From the NCBI RefSeq assembly GCF_033439725.1, contig NW_026944386.1, forward strand, positions 2,418,001 to 2,482,000: a stretch of DNA of 64,000 nucleotides, written 5' to 3'. Position 1 is the first letter of the stretch. Every line of letters begins with the position of its first letter. A program made the position numbers and the translations under genes. Below, piece after piece: positions 26,796 to 40,700 of this stretch. The notes under the pieces are model-generated. The model did not search any database and was not told where the DNA came from. It saw only the letters and a list, made by a program, of their open reading frames with translations. Source of the DNA: Neurospora tetraspora. Its lineage: Eukaryota > Ascomycota > Sordariomycetes > Sordariales > Sordariaceae.

Positions 26796-29700
26796 GTTGT
26801 CGCGGGTTGTAGATGTGATCGGAGTCAAAAGGGGTATCGAGGCGGCTGAATGTATTGCGAATCCGGAATTACGTATCGGACTCGAGGATTAAAACTGAGT
26901 ATTGCGAATGACGTCGCGAAAAGTCTAGAGACCTCGATGGGAAGGGCTGAATCAAGTCGAACAAACGAGCGGATGGTCAAGCTGGAACAAAAGCCGGGAC
27001 CGAAAGATGGTGGAGGAGCTGCAACGGCCGGCAGTTCAGGTCATGCAATCTCGCCAAGTGGGAATGTGCAAAGAGGATGCAGAAGGAAAGATACCAAGAG
27101 CCCCGCGTTTTGCAGTCCTGGGGAAGAATCCGCTCGTCGACTTTGTGATTTCGAGGAGTCGGGGGCGCAAGCTTCGAGCTCTGGGGAGGCGAGATGATAA
27201 TAGACAAAAGGTAGTGCCCGTGACGGTGGTGGTAAGGGGACGGAAGCAAAAGAACTAAAGAATAGAAGAAATGGGGACCGCCTCGCAGGCGTGCCAAGGG
27301 GCGCCGAGGGGGTGCCAAGGGGTGTCAAAGATCCCTTGAAAGCGATTGAAAGCGTGCGGGTGCCTGGCAGAATGGGGGAGCAAAAGTTCCAGACTGGGGA
27401 AAAATACTACCCTTTCGGGTTTGGCCTGGCCGGTTAGGTGGGTAACTTTATTTTGGTTCTGACGCAGCCTTGGAAGGAAGGAGCGGAAATTGGGACGCAA
27501 CCACAGATGGATCGGATGTGCAAAAGACAGCCAGTCAATCCAGGGCAAATCGGTCCACGAGCGGGTATAAAATACACGGCCATGCTTGCACGCTTTTTGA
27601 TTCGTATCATCACAGGCATCACCACCCTCAGTCGAGCAATTGATGTCCACCATCTGCATTGTGTTGGTTTCGCGCAACTCCACTCCATCTGGAAATGCCT
27701 TGGAAACAACGGTTGATCTTTTTTCAAATGGCCACTTCGCGTTTGGGTGCGCTCCTTAGGACCGAGCTCAAGGCCGTGCAGAGCTGTACCTGAACTGCAA
27801 GTTAAAGGCAGAGGTTACTTGAGCGACCTAATTGATGCTTCCAGGGATACCATTGGTCAGGAATGTAATCGTCAAAGCAGCGACAAATAGGGGCAAGATA
27901 AGGGGCAACGTGCCTGGCGACGGCAGTGGTTCTACAAATTGGCAAAACAATCCACGGAAAAGTCGTCTTTTGTGGTCCGCAGAAGCACGGAAAAGAAAAC
28001 GAACAAATCAAAAGAGTACAGGGCGGGAAGCTATCTGCCTACTAGCATCTACAACCATCACGTCCAGGCTTTAACTCGTCATAGATTTGCTTGACTTCCT
28101 TGCTCCTAACGGAGAAGGCTCTGTAACAACGAGAGAACCATGGAACAGGGATCAACGAAGACGGTAGACCAAGGTACATAAGGCATTTTTGGTTGCAACA
28201 TTCAAAAAGTCTACGGCGTTTTGACTTGAAAAGCAACTTGTCACCACCTCCATTAGTATCTGGATCAGCAAAGCAATTACATAGTAGGAACCTCATCACA
28301 TTACAACGTAGCACAGGTTTGGGGCGAAGTAATGTGAAACAAAGTTGTTTGCGAAGAAGCCTCCGAACGGGCGGATGGATGCCCCCCACGACGAAGAACC
28401 ATACATTACAGCCGTGGAGTACCTCTAGGTACTGCGTATAAAAAGGGGGGGAGGGGCTTCGTCTTCGAAGATCGTGTACAAGTTACTGACTCGCCTACAC
28501 CCCGCTTGCCGTGGAATTCGTCACCGACGCCGGTCCTTGACTTTTCCAGAATACTTGGAAGAGCTTGATAGCTGGATAGGCGTGTAATGTGAAAATTGCT
28601 AAAGGATCATTTCACCAATATCTTCAGCGTCTATCTATAGTCAGGTTGTTCGCCGGCTCCGCATTGTCGTTCTCAAAGTCAGTTGCTTCCCGTCGAGCAG
28701 CAAGGGTTGGGTTGGCCCGGCGATCTGAGGTGTCAGGAAGCCGGCATGTTGCGTGCGTAGAGAAATTGCTCTGCGTTGAGGGGGTCGATGTTCGTGCTTC
28801 CTGGGATGTACAAGTCAAGTTGAAGCGATGCGATGATATGTGAGTTTGTCAATCCTGAATCTAGCCTCTCGAACTCCCGTCTGATCAGTGAGTGTGTGCA
28901 TCAGTATCACCACATGGACACATGCATTTCATGTTAACTTGATGCAGCTCGACCTTGCAAGTGCGCAACAGTGCTGTCAACATATGTATGTAAGTATGTG
29001 TCCGATTGACGCTGTGTCCCTGTGACAGCTTGTGCTTAGTTGATAGCCCTCGAGCCTCCTTCTCTTCTTGTGTCGAAGTTGTTGACGGGATGTACGGGCC
29101 TTTTGAATGATGGCATTGGAAGTGGTGTAGTCTCTTGGCTCAGGAGGGAGGCGGCAGTCCAGTATCATATCATGCGCCCGCGCATAGGATTCGTTTCCGT
29201 ACTCAGACACTGCTTTCTTTCTGCTTAAATGGTTGTCTTTATGAAATGGTTTCATGCGTGACTTCAGTATCTTGCTGGTAGAACCTCCGTGTCACACCGT
29301 GAGTTCATTCGGTACAACCTGGCGAGGACCGGCTATGGTGTCCTTGGCTGGGGACATATCGATCTTGGAGGCAGATTGTTGTTTGTTTGCCATACCAAAG
29401 AGCTCGCTCGTTCAACTCTACTCTCTGCAGTATGCCGGAAGGAGTTCGACACGAAGGCCTGTACTCCGTAACCCAGGTAAAATCCCGGCGAGTGTTCGCC
29501 CTCTTCCGAGTCCTGAATCGTATTGGTGTTGAGTCGGCGATAGTGGTAGTGCCTGAACCGCGATATACACACACTGGAACCTGACCCACCACTTGTTGTA
29601 TAGAGAGTACCCTAGAGTTCATGGTCCACGCTTTTCACCTCTCCAAATGAAATTTGTACTTTCTCTTTGTTGTGCTGATCGTAGCCCAAAGACTACAGAC

Positions 29701-31264
29701 GGAATGCAATCATCAGCAGAAGGGAGAAACAAACAAATGAAAGCTTCATGTCAGGTATATATAATACGGTGGCTGTTGTCTCGTAACGAGCGGGAACTGA
29801 ACCCAGTCTTGAAGGGCATGATATATGAGATACCGCTCGCATTGTGCATCTCGAGTTTGGTTGTCAGTGGCACGCCGTTCTCCCATCCTTTTTGTTGATC
29901 TGCTCAAGATCGGCTTCTTCTCTTGCTTTTTTAGCATACTGCATGATTGCGGATGGCGAACGTCTCCAGTCATCCAAAGCTGTGGCGGGCCCTGCACTTG
30001 TTTCATCAGCGCGATCAGCAACATACCATATCCCTCATAATTGAAGGATTCCAGATGATCAGTGTGATAAGAAACTGAGACCGGAGACTGGTGGCAGTTC
30101 CGGCGTCCAGAGTTGACAGCCACCAAAACGGTTCAGGCGGTGAATCCGTGACCGCAACGTCGTCTCTTCGAGGCCTGTGAATGCATGATCCCAAACATAT
30201 GCAAACTACACCATAGGTAGGCAGCTAACGACAGCAGCCAGCCGACCTGCAGTGCAGGGAACTAGCATACCCTGACCGACTCGAGCTTCGACGACACTTC
30301 ACCCCGCCGACCACATGTGCATGCTTTGCTGGTCGAGCCCGTGTTGAAAGAGGGCAGGTAGCCTTTCCCGAAGACTATAAAGTCGATGCGACGTGTGGTG
30401 GTATGGGCTAATCTTGCGGCTGACTGGTAATCTCTATCTTGTCTGTGATTCCTTGGCCGAGGACGGGAAGAGGCTGTGAAAGAACAACACCCCAATGTCA
30501 ATCGAGGGGTTGCTGTGATGACATCGTAGCCTCATCTCGCCCTCATCAAAGCTCCTGCATGCTGTTTCAGGGGTATCCCCGCCAGCGTCCGTTCTGGTCG
30601 TTTTAGCTCGTTTTGGCAACGGTGCACTGCGGTGCCCTGTTGTGCCACACACACCCAGAAACAGTCCAGAGTCTTTTGCCATTGAGAGGTTCTTCAGAAG
30701 ATCTGGTCGCAGAGAGGATTGGGGCTAAGTCAGGGCCGGACTGTCAAAGTGTCAGGGTCAGACCAGGGGCGGTCAGGGTCCAGGGCGGGATGTTGCGACG
30801 AGAGAGGGGGTCCACCGCCCAATTCAGCCAATCATCGGCTCGCTCCAACTGCTGGCGATGCCCCTGGTCACATAATTTTGGGCTGCCCCAATGTGCCCCT
30901 CCACGACCCTCCATCAGCGCCATCAGCTCGAGGGTTCTCCTTTTCTGGCCCACGGTAACGTTATTACAACTCCGTCCGTATCCATACCTCTAGGCCTATC
31001 AACGGCAGCTTGCCATTGCTCTTGCCAACCGCGATCTGGAGCTTCCTCGTTGCTGGCATCTCCTCGATCCCTCATAAACCTGCCTCCGCGCCCCCTCGAT
31101 CTGTTTCAACCCGCTTTCGTCTTTTTCTGGGGTACCTCCTTCCTTGCGCCAAACTCCAACCCAGCGGCTTCAGTTTCCTTTTTCCTCACGCCCAGCCTAG
31201 GCTTCGACTACCTTATACATATTAACCATCCTAATCCTCAATCATAACGCATATTTACTCCACA
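26796..31264. other. Intergenic region between transporter and UDP-galactopyranose mutase
   Basis: About 4.5 kb between two divergent start codons. Open frames stay below about 145 codons and none resembles a known family. Around 27291-27331 the text CCAAGGGG with flanking variants repeats three times. A TATAAAAT at 27566-27573 on the plus strand has no gene downstream. The last few hundred bases (about 31070-31264) are pyrimidine-rich and probably form the mutase leader. Confidence 0.5.
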
Positions 31265-33108
<1,844 letters not shown>

Positions 33109-34761
33109 GAGAAGTAAACTTGGAGGAAAGGAAAACTATATATCACTTTGGAATGTGGATAATTGCGAAACGAAGTAAGGATATACGCAGGGCATGAAAG
33201 CGAGGGAAAATCTTGCACTTGCATAACTACGATGAAATAGTACAAGTTGCTTTGCTTCATTTAGCGAGCACATGAGCTTTGTTAAAACTTAATGATAAGA
33301 GCAATCAGCCACAAGGCTGTCCCGGATTCGTGACCCTTACCTCTCTCCTGTGCCTAATTCAGTGACGATACGACTATTTTGAAATCACTCGTCCCTTAAA
33401 CTGTCGGAACAAAGCCTCAAGAGGACTCCCGGTTCTTCTTTTTCAGGCCGTTTCGGGATAACCATGAACTGTTATTATGAGTTGTCCCTCACGGCATTGC
33501 CCCAACCAGATCGGCCGATTCTCGGCCTGCTGTTGCTGCTCAATTGCTTTTAATGTGTTTCGGAAATTGAACACGTCAAGTCCCTTTCCTATCTTTACGA
33601 GTTTCGGAGATAACCAGAGGGGAGACAAAATCAACCGGTGTGGGTGATTCGGATACAAGGCTGACTTCCACTTGTACTAACTTTTTGACTGACCGCCGGC
33701 TGATTAATCGGAAGGGCCACTTAGTTACTTACCCAGCATGATGACCCATTACCCAGTGAGCTAGTTGATGAGGCTATCAACAAGTGATGTGCCAACATCA
33801 AACATCGACTAAGTTCCGCCTCTTCTTTGGTTTGTTTCTCTTTCCTCCCCCCACATGCCCCAGCCTTCTCTTTACCAAGACAGACGACACAAGCAGACAG
33901 TTGTCCAAAGATCGTCTGATTTTCCATAGCCTGCCCTGCCTGCTACATATCATCCATATCATCCATGTTTATCCCACACATCATTCACAGATTGGCCACC
34001 CCGGATCTACATACATCCAGTTTCGAAGTCTCCCCTGACTAAGAACTCCACGAAGATGGATGATCGGCAGGAACTTTGTCGGATAGACGACACTGCCAAG
34101 CTCTACCATACTACCGCTTTTTTCCATTCCCGTCGGATTTATCCCCACGTTGTACAGCCAATCACATCTGGTGAAGGACTTGCATGCTGACGACTCAACG
34201 GGGCATGCAGCCCAGCAAACCACATAATTGGCCAAAATAGTGTGGGGATAAATCCGAGTTGAATGAAAAAAAGCGGTAGTTAGACTACTCAACGCGGGCT
34301 ACTACACTATACGAAAGACTTTCAAGATCGGTGTGAATCTGATGACTAAGGTCTCTTACCTTGTTAGAGCCGCAATTAGTTGGCAAAAACGCCGTTGCTC
34401 AGTCTACTATAGCCTCCAATACTTTGGCTTGCCAAGGCTGGACTGAACAGTACCCGTAGTTACCACCGCCCGGCTTTACTTTGGAATGATCAAGTCCTCG
34501 TGCGCTTCTGTTGGTAATCATTATCTAGACGACTTAACGAGGGAGGGGAAATCAGAAGGAATACTCATTGCGTAGCTCAAGTCCTACTTACGTGCATATC
34601 TCTCGGGACCTCTCGGGACCTGACATTGCGGTACCACGACGGGAAGAGAACACAACCTAGGTCGAGTCCCTTGCTGCAGAGCATCTATCTTGTGAATCAT
34701 CGAGTTCCTTGACATACATTCAACGTTTGTTCAGAAATTCTTCCTTTAAGGTAGAGGTAAG
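33109..34761. other. Intergenic region downstream of the mutase
   Basis: About 1.65 kb with the mutase 3' untranslated region at its start. No convincing gene. It carries the foldback repeat at 34110-34280 and a 10-bp duplication (CTCTCGGGAC twice, about 34602-34621). Confidence 0.6.
34110..34280. repeat. Foldback (MITE-like) inverted repeat, 171 bp
   Basis: Two 39-bp arms, 34110-34148 and 34242-34280, are inverted copies with about five mismatches: the outer parts (ACTACCGCTTTTTT and CGGATTTATCCCCAC) match almost perfectly. Weaker complementarity continues inward (GCCAAT and GCATGC occur in both halves), so nearly the whole segment can fold on itself. TA dinucleotides lie at 34109-34110 and 34281-34282, offset by one base. 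There is no coding capacity. This looks like a miniature inverted-repeat element, family unknown to me. Confidence 0.7.
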
Positions 34762-35976
34762 CTAGAGAGTGTCGATAAAGACCACCGGTGGCTCGTCCAT
34801 AGTCTGACTTTTTTTCTCTTCTAGATTTCCCGTCCGAACTGTTGCTGACGTACCAGATACGTACCAGATCCCGAGTGACGTCAACGGCGCTTGGCTTTCC
34901 GAGTTCGGATGACTGACATTAAGTTGTGTAACATGATATGATGTATGGCCTTTTATGCGGAAAATGAGTAGAGGTAAAGAAATGAACGACATGAACTGAT
35001 CAAGTTCGAAAGTTTGCAACAACGGCTTTGTTGAGCGTATATCATGGTGTTCAATCGAGCAAGATGATATACCTCTAGGTATTTCCTGGTTGATGTGTGC
35101 TAAATAGACACTAGTCTCATGTATGTGCGGGTAGGGTATAGACTGAGAGACTATCAGAGTAGGATTAGGCTGGCTAGGTTGGTCGCGTGAGTGAACAGAG
35201 TTGTTGACAATGGACGGGCTTGGTTTTAGTCCTCGTGATGAATAGAGTGTGTCGATGTGTCTTTGAGGTTGCCCTGCATCGAGCATCTTCGTGAGGTGTG
35301 CAGTGTAAGTATAGTGCAGAAAATAGGCGCCGTGAAAGTTGGTCTGGTGGGACAAATGATATTTGAAATAAGCACTTGAGGCGTCGTCGCGAAGCGCTTG
35401 AGCGTATCGAACCTGTGAATGAAGCGATTCGCAGTTTGATGAGGATCGGTTGCCGCCGTATCTGATCTGCATCACACTCACGCTACGGGAGACGGCGTCG
35501 ACGGTTGGGGGCTCGGGGAGGGGCGTGCAAATTCCGATGGACCAGCATGGGTGATGACCAATGAGATGGCAATGAGATAGATGGGAGCGGTTCCTTCGAT
35601 TGATGGAACGAAAGGAAGACAACTGCACGAGTGAAGCGGCCGGCAACTTTTGGAGACCTGGGAGACTCTTTCTCATCGAGACAAGATGCCAAGACGGTGC
35701 CGAAACAAGCGGGCAAAGTGGACACCCCGCCCAAGACATCGATTCCCTTTGGCTGGCGGTCTCTGAGAGCTGGGACGATTGTGGACGATTGGGGACGATT
35801 GGGGACGATTGGGAGCTTTTAGGACGGCCTGAACGGGTCACGGGCAAAACTTGAAACTTCCACTTGGGCCAAAAACTTGAGGTGAATATCAACGGCAATC
35901 TCTTTGGCAGGCCCTGTGTGCCCTGTGTGCCCTGTGTGCCTTTCGCGCCCTCTCCCCTTTTTTCTCCAATCTGCAT
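34762..35976 (-). CDS. Orphan 404-codon open reading frame, hypothetical
   Basis: ATG-initiated frame of 404 codons without a recognisable domain. The product is Ser/Pro/His-rich, has no signal peptide or membrane segment, and begins MQIGEKRGEGAKG followed by a short GTQ repeat encoded by a 9-bp tandem repeat. A second tandem repeat inside it has a 10-bp unit, which does not respect codon phase and argues against coding selection. Codon use looks unbiased compared with neighbours such as the mutase. In favour: it is about 150 codons longer than any other unexplained frame in the window. Its start is 49 bp from a MITE-like element. It may be a young or orphan gene, or a chance frame; I lean slightly to chance. 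Confidence 0.3.
   Translation of the reverse strand: MQIGEKRGEGAKGTQGTQGTQGLPKRLPLIFTSSFWPKWKFQVLPVTRSGRPKSSQSSPIVPNRPQSSQLSETASQRESMSWAGCPLCPLVSAPSWHLVSMRKSLPGLQKLPAASLVQLSSFRSINRRNRSHLSHCHLIGHHPCWSIGICTPLPEPPTVDAVSRSVSVMQIRYGGNRSSSNCESLHSQVRYAQALRDDASSAYFKYHLSHQTNFHGAYFLHYTYTAHLTKMLDAGQPQRHIDTLYSSRGLKPSPSIVNNSVHSRDQPSQPNPTLIVSQSIPYPHIHETSVYLAHINQEIPRGISSCSIEHHDIRSTKPLLQTFELDQFMSFISLPLLIFRIKGHTSYHVTQLNVSHPNSESQAPLTSLGIWYVSGTSATVRTGNLEEKKSQTMDEPPVVFIDTL
35771..35810. repeat. 10-bp tandem repeat, four copies
   Basis: Four head-to-tail units of the form (T/G)(T/G)GGACGATT occupy 35771-35810. The last two copies are identical; the first two differ at the first two bases. It lies inside the orphan minus-strand frame, whose codon phase it does not preserve. 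Confidence 0.9.
35912..35938. repeat. 9-bp tandem repeat, three copies
   Basis: CCCTGTGTG is repeated three times exactly. On the minus strand it encodes the GTQ repeat near the start of the orphan frame. Confidence 0.9.
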
Positions 35977-36024
35977 CGAGCGTTGATGAACGGCGACTGT
36001 TCATGTGCATCCGAACCTCTGGTA

Positions 36025-36150
36025 CTCGTCAGGGCTTCAAAATCGCCGCTGACTGTGGTGTGGGATATCTAACACGCCCAATACAACTTAGTCCAAAAAG
36101 TGGGACCATAGTCAGCGGCGATTTTGACCCGATTTTGAAGCCCTGACGAG
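36025..36150. repeat. Foldback (MITE-like) element, 126 bp, flanked by TA
   Basis: The terminal 21 bases CTCGTCAGGGCTTCAAAATC+G are perfectly inverted at the two ends (36025-36045 and 36130-36150). The match resumes inside (CCGCTGACT-TGGT) after an 11-bp insertion in the right arm that duplicates TCAAAATCG. The central loop is about 40 nt. TA dinucleotides flank both ends (36023-36024 and 36151-36152), as expected for a Tc1/mariner-type TA target duplication. There is no coding capacity. I cannot name the family. Confidence 0.75.
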
Positions 36151-36152
36151 TA

Positions 36153-37735
36153 CTGCTAGTAGTAGCCTCACCGTCTTTGCTCTTTTTGCCAAGCCGTGAA
36201 TGTGCCGTGTGTGTGGGACAGCGAGAGAAGACCCAACAACGAGGAGAAAACCTGATGACGGGAACCCGGAACTCCGAGATCCAACACATAGACGGGAGGT
36301 TCGCCGATGGCTATGAATAGGTAGCACCCCAGGCAGTAGGCAGTCCAAGTAGCAAGCCGCTGCCTGAGTTTAGCACCGGGACGGGAGTTGGGTTGCCTTG
36401 CTACTCTAGAGCCTCCGGACGGGTTGGGTTGACAGCCGCGGATAGGTATCGCCCAAAGTAGTCAGTCGTAGGGATGAACTAGCGAGAATGCACAGTCCAA
36501 GCATCATCCGAAATTCCGAATGTCTTCCACTCTCTTTTTTTCTCCAAGTTGTTCTCTTCTTTTTGCTGTGACATGAAATTGCCTCTTTTTTATGGGCAGC
36601 TGCCATTCAGTGGTATGGACTACCTCTACGGGAGGAGCCAGTGACAATGGTGCAACCGTGCAGTACCAAAACGAGGCTAAACCGCATATGGGAGCTTGCC
36701 GCTCCTTGTCGATACCGACTTTGACTTCGAGGTCTTGGCTCCATCGTGCTCCTACACTAGTACCGGCGGAAGTACCACGACGCACCACAGGTCCTCCTTC
36801 GAGTCCACACACCATTCGCATCCTGTTCCATTCAGCATTCCAGCATTCCGCTCGACAGCATCGGCCACGGCCCAGCACCGCTTTGTACTTTTGCAGCTTG
36901 CTTCATCTCCTCCACTCCAGCCTCGGACATCCACCCACCGACTAGGGATATTCCCAATAATTCACCATTGCGCTGCGCATTCTACGCATCCACCACGACG
37001 GAGAAGAAGCACGCAGAGTCACACTGAGAGGCCATCTTCCCTTTTCGCAAGTATTCTAGGTAGGTACCTTTTCGCTTTCTTCAGTCTTCACCACCAACGG
37101 ACGAGTCCCAGTCGCAGTCCCAGTCCACCACGAGTCCACCCAACCACTCCTCGCCTAGGCTGCTTTGGCTGCTTTGAAACCTCTCTAACGACCTCCTCCA
37201 ACCAAGAATCTGCCAACACCGACCTCGACCGACTTCCGTCCGCCTGCCCACCCCAGTCGTTGTCGTCGTCGTCCTTTCCGGCTTTCAGCTTGTGGCGACT
37301 GTGATTTGCCCAGCACCGGCAACCAACAGACTTTACCTAGGTAACAAGTACCTACGACTTTTTTTTCCAAGGAGGGAAAAACCGACGACAGGCAGAACAC
37401 TGCAACCAGCCACTACCTAGGCCAACCGCCAACCTCGAAATCTACACTAGAACCGCTTCAACGAACTCAACACTCAGCGCCGAGCGATAGCCATCTCCAC
37501 CTCATCACGATCGCTACTAGGCATTATCACCACACTAAACGGCAACAGTCTTTGCATACTCGGCACCACACAGCACAAGGCGCATACATCGACGACCACA
37601 ATCCTCGCATGCTGGCACTGGGTGCTTGGAACGACGGCCTGCGTACCATGATCGAAACATGACTCGCCCCGACACGACGTCCTCCCCACGAGCCCGTTAT
37701 CCTTGAGTCCGCCGATTTCCCTTCTCTCGGCGACC
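36153..37735. other. Upstream region of the Chk1-type histidine kinase
   Basis: About 1.6 kb before the kinase start. The part from about 36700 is pyrimidine-rich on the plus strand and probably includes a long leader. Several near-palindromic boxes of the CCTAGG/TACCTA type occur (about 37056-37068, 37335-37350, 37413-37421). The plus-strand frame at 36696-37304 (202 codons) is low complexity and lacks family resemblance. Confidence 0.5.
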
Positions 37736-40700
37736 ATGGAGTCAGTCGCGATACCTCCACAAGACGACCAGCAGCAGCTCGATCCCCCGGCCCGCATCTT
37801 CGAACGACTACGCCAAATCGCCGGCTTTGCTTGGGACGAGACTAAACCGCCTTACCATTCTACCTACGACAACTGGCACGTCTTCGGCACCCGATTTGTT
37901 TCGCCCTTTTCGACCACCGGAACCCCGGCCCCCGCCTCCCCGGCACCATATCCTAACACGAGCCCGTCGTCTTTAGCAAAGCTAGCGCCCGGCCACCGCG
38001 CATCTCCCCAGGACCGCCCAAACGTTTCGGCCTCTCACAGCGACGCCGGCAGTGATCGTTCCGTCACCTCTCCTCCCACCGTTGCCCACCATGCTACCGA
38101 TGCGCCTGTTGTCGAAGAGCTCGTCGTTGCCAGAATATCCTACCATGTCCTCCGCGAAGAGAGGGCCTACCATATCGCCAAGAGCCTCGTTTCGACTGTT
38201 GACCCCAATGCCGAGCACATCGCGAGACCGATAGACCTCATTCGTCTGAACCCCTTGCCAGGCGATCGGGGGACCATCGTTGTGGCCATCTATGCGTATT
38301 CTGGGGAAAATTATTTGTTCAAGGTGTTGGATATGGGCCCCGCCTTCTTCTACGCCGATAAGCATAATGACCGATGGGAGGCGCAGCGCAAAGAGCATCC
38401 AGTCCTCGAAGAGCCCATATCACTGCAGCACTTCCTGGATTTTGCCATAGGCGCTGCCCAATGCCTGGAGATGCTTCACCATAGCCAAAGCATTGTCCAC
38501 GGCGAAATACGTCCCGACGCCTTCCATTACAACCTCGAACTAAACAGAATAAAAATAACGTCACTCGGCTCCGGTCTACGGTCCTTTGAGCACGGTTTAA
38601 CAAGCACTGGCTGGTCTACACTATCGAAGGAGGTGGGCGCCCGCCATAAACTCCAGTACATCAGCCCTGAACAGACCGGACGAATGCCTGCCGAGCCCGA
38701 CACTCGCACCGATATCTATTCCCTCGGAGTTTTGTTTTGGAGTCTCTTGACACAACAGCCCGTGTTCCAGGGCGACACACCGCTTGATATCGTCCAAGGT
38801 GTCCTTGGCCGTAGGATACCCAACGTGTCCCAGATACGAATGGATGTTCCCGACGTGATTGGCCGCATCATCCAAAAGTGCACTTCCAAGAATGTGAGCG
38901 ATCGGTATTTTTCGGCCAGTGGCCTCCGGCACGATCTGGTCAAGGTGCAAGAGCTGCTTGGGTCCGGCGATTCCCAGAGTCTCAAGGACTTCCAAATTGG
39001 TTCTCGAGACGTATCTTCCTCCTTCCGGCTTCCGACCAATATGATTGGCCGCGACCGCGAGCGATCCGAGCTTCTTAAAGTCATCGAGCGAGTATCCAAG
39101 AGCCATGGGATGAACCACAAAGGTGGGGTAAATTGGGGTTCAGATGGATCTGTCTTGTCAAACGACGTTGTTGACAGTGTTGAAGTCTCCAGTGAAGGCG
39201 CTAGCTCAGCCGAAGGCTTGAACAGGCAGTCCGGCTCATGGGCCCTCCCGGATCCGAGAAACAGAGTCAGCTTGCCCCCTTCGGCCCTAGGAACGATTTC
39301 GGTGACCACCTCGGGCGAAACGACCTCTTCAGGCACGTCAACGGGTACCTCGACGATCTCGGGAGGTAATCGACAGTCTCGCCAGTGGGACAAGCCAGCC
39401 TTCGAAACAGCCAGCTTAAACGAGAATGTCAGTTCCGATGCCTCGCGGGGCAGTGGATTGCTAAGCGAACCTACCTCGACGATATCACGCCAGCTCGGTT
39501 CCAAGTTCCGAAAGCAGAGACAAGGCAATTGCGAGGTGGTGATCATCGAGGGTACCGGCGGTCTAGGAAAGAGTTATCTGGTTCAGTCAATACTGGCAGA
39601 TGCTCGCAGGAGAGGCTATTGTGCCACTGCCAAGTTTGAAACGGCAAGGAGAACTGCCTTTGGCCCCCTTTTGCAGCTGCTATCGTCTCTCTTCCGTCAG
39701 GTCTGGGGCGAGAGAAACACCGAAACCCCCTTTCATCAAGCACTCAAACACCATGTCCGGCCTGTGTGGCCTACGTTGCACAAGGTCCTTGGCCTCCCCG
39801 AATTCCTCCTAGGCCCGCCCGATAACATCCCACAACGATCCAACTCCACTAGCTCACAGGGCGGTGGCCAGCCCGCGTTGAAACGACGCGGATCGTCTCC
39901 AGAGTTTGGTTGCAATAACATGTACCGACATTCCTCGAAAGTATCGTCCGCCACCCAGACTTCACAAGAGTTTTTAAGGGCTGGTGGCTCGACGCAGACT
40001 TCCCGCCTTACGAACACCTTCCTCGATGTACTGCGGATGTTTACACACTACAAATTCATTTGCTTCTGTCTTGATGACCTGCACTTTGCGGATGACGAGT
40101 CACAGGAGCTCATTAGCCAGATCATTGGGGCGCGGATGAAAATGGTCATGATCATCACGTACCGCCCAGAAGAGATCGAGCCCGAGAAAGTCCTGCAAAT
40201 TCTCAGCCCACCAAAGTCCGAAGAACTACCACGAGGAGCAGGCGCGCCAATAATGACCAAAATAAAGCTAACACCACTGTCTGAGGACGACATAATACAC
40301 TTCGTATCGTCGACACTCTGTCTACCGAAGGAAGATGTCACGCCTTTGGCTCTCGTCATCCAATCCAAGACAGCTGGAAACCCCTTTTATATGCGTGAGA
40401 TGCTCAATGCCGGTTATAGAAAGAAGTGCATCTGGTATGACTACCTGGTTGGTGAATGGAAGTACGACCTGGACAAGCTCTTCGACCAGTTCCAAGGGGA
40501 ACAAAACTACGACGTTCTCGACACCGCTTTCATCACCCGACGCTTGAGTGAGCTGCCGCCCGCCTCACGGTCAATTCTCGCTTGGGCTGCGTTACTTGGA
40601 CAGACTTTCTCGTTTGACCTTATCTGCCGACTCATGACTGGCGAGTTTCATTTCGAGGAAGACAAGGACAAGGGACAGCAAGAAGAAGATTGCTCATATA

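Noticed and set aside
37703-37735. 11-codon upstream extension of the Chk1-type kinase
   Set aside because: It begins with TTG; the first ATG of the frame is at 37736 in a strong context.
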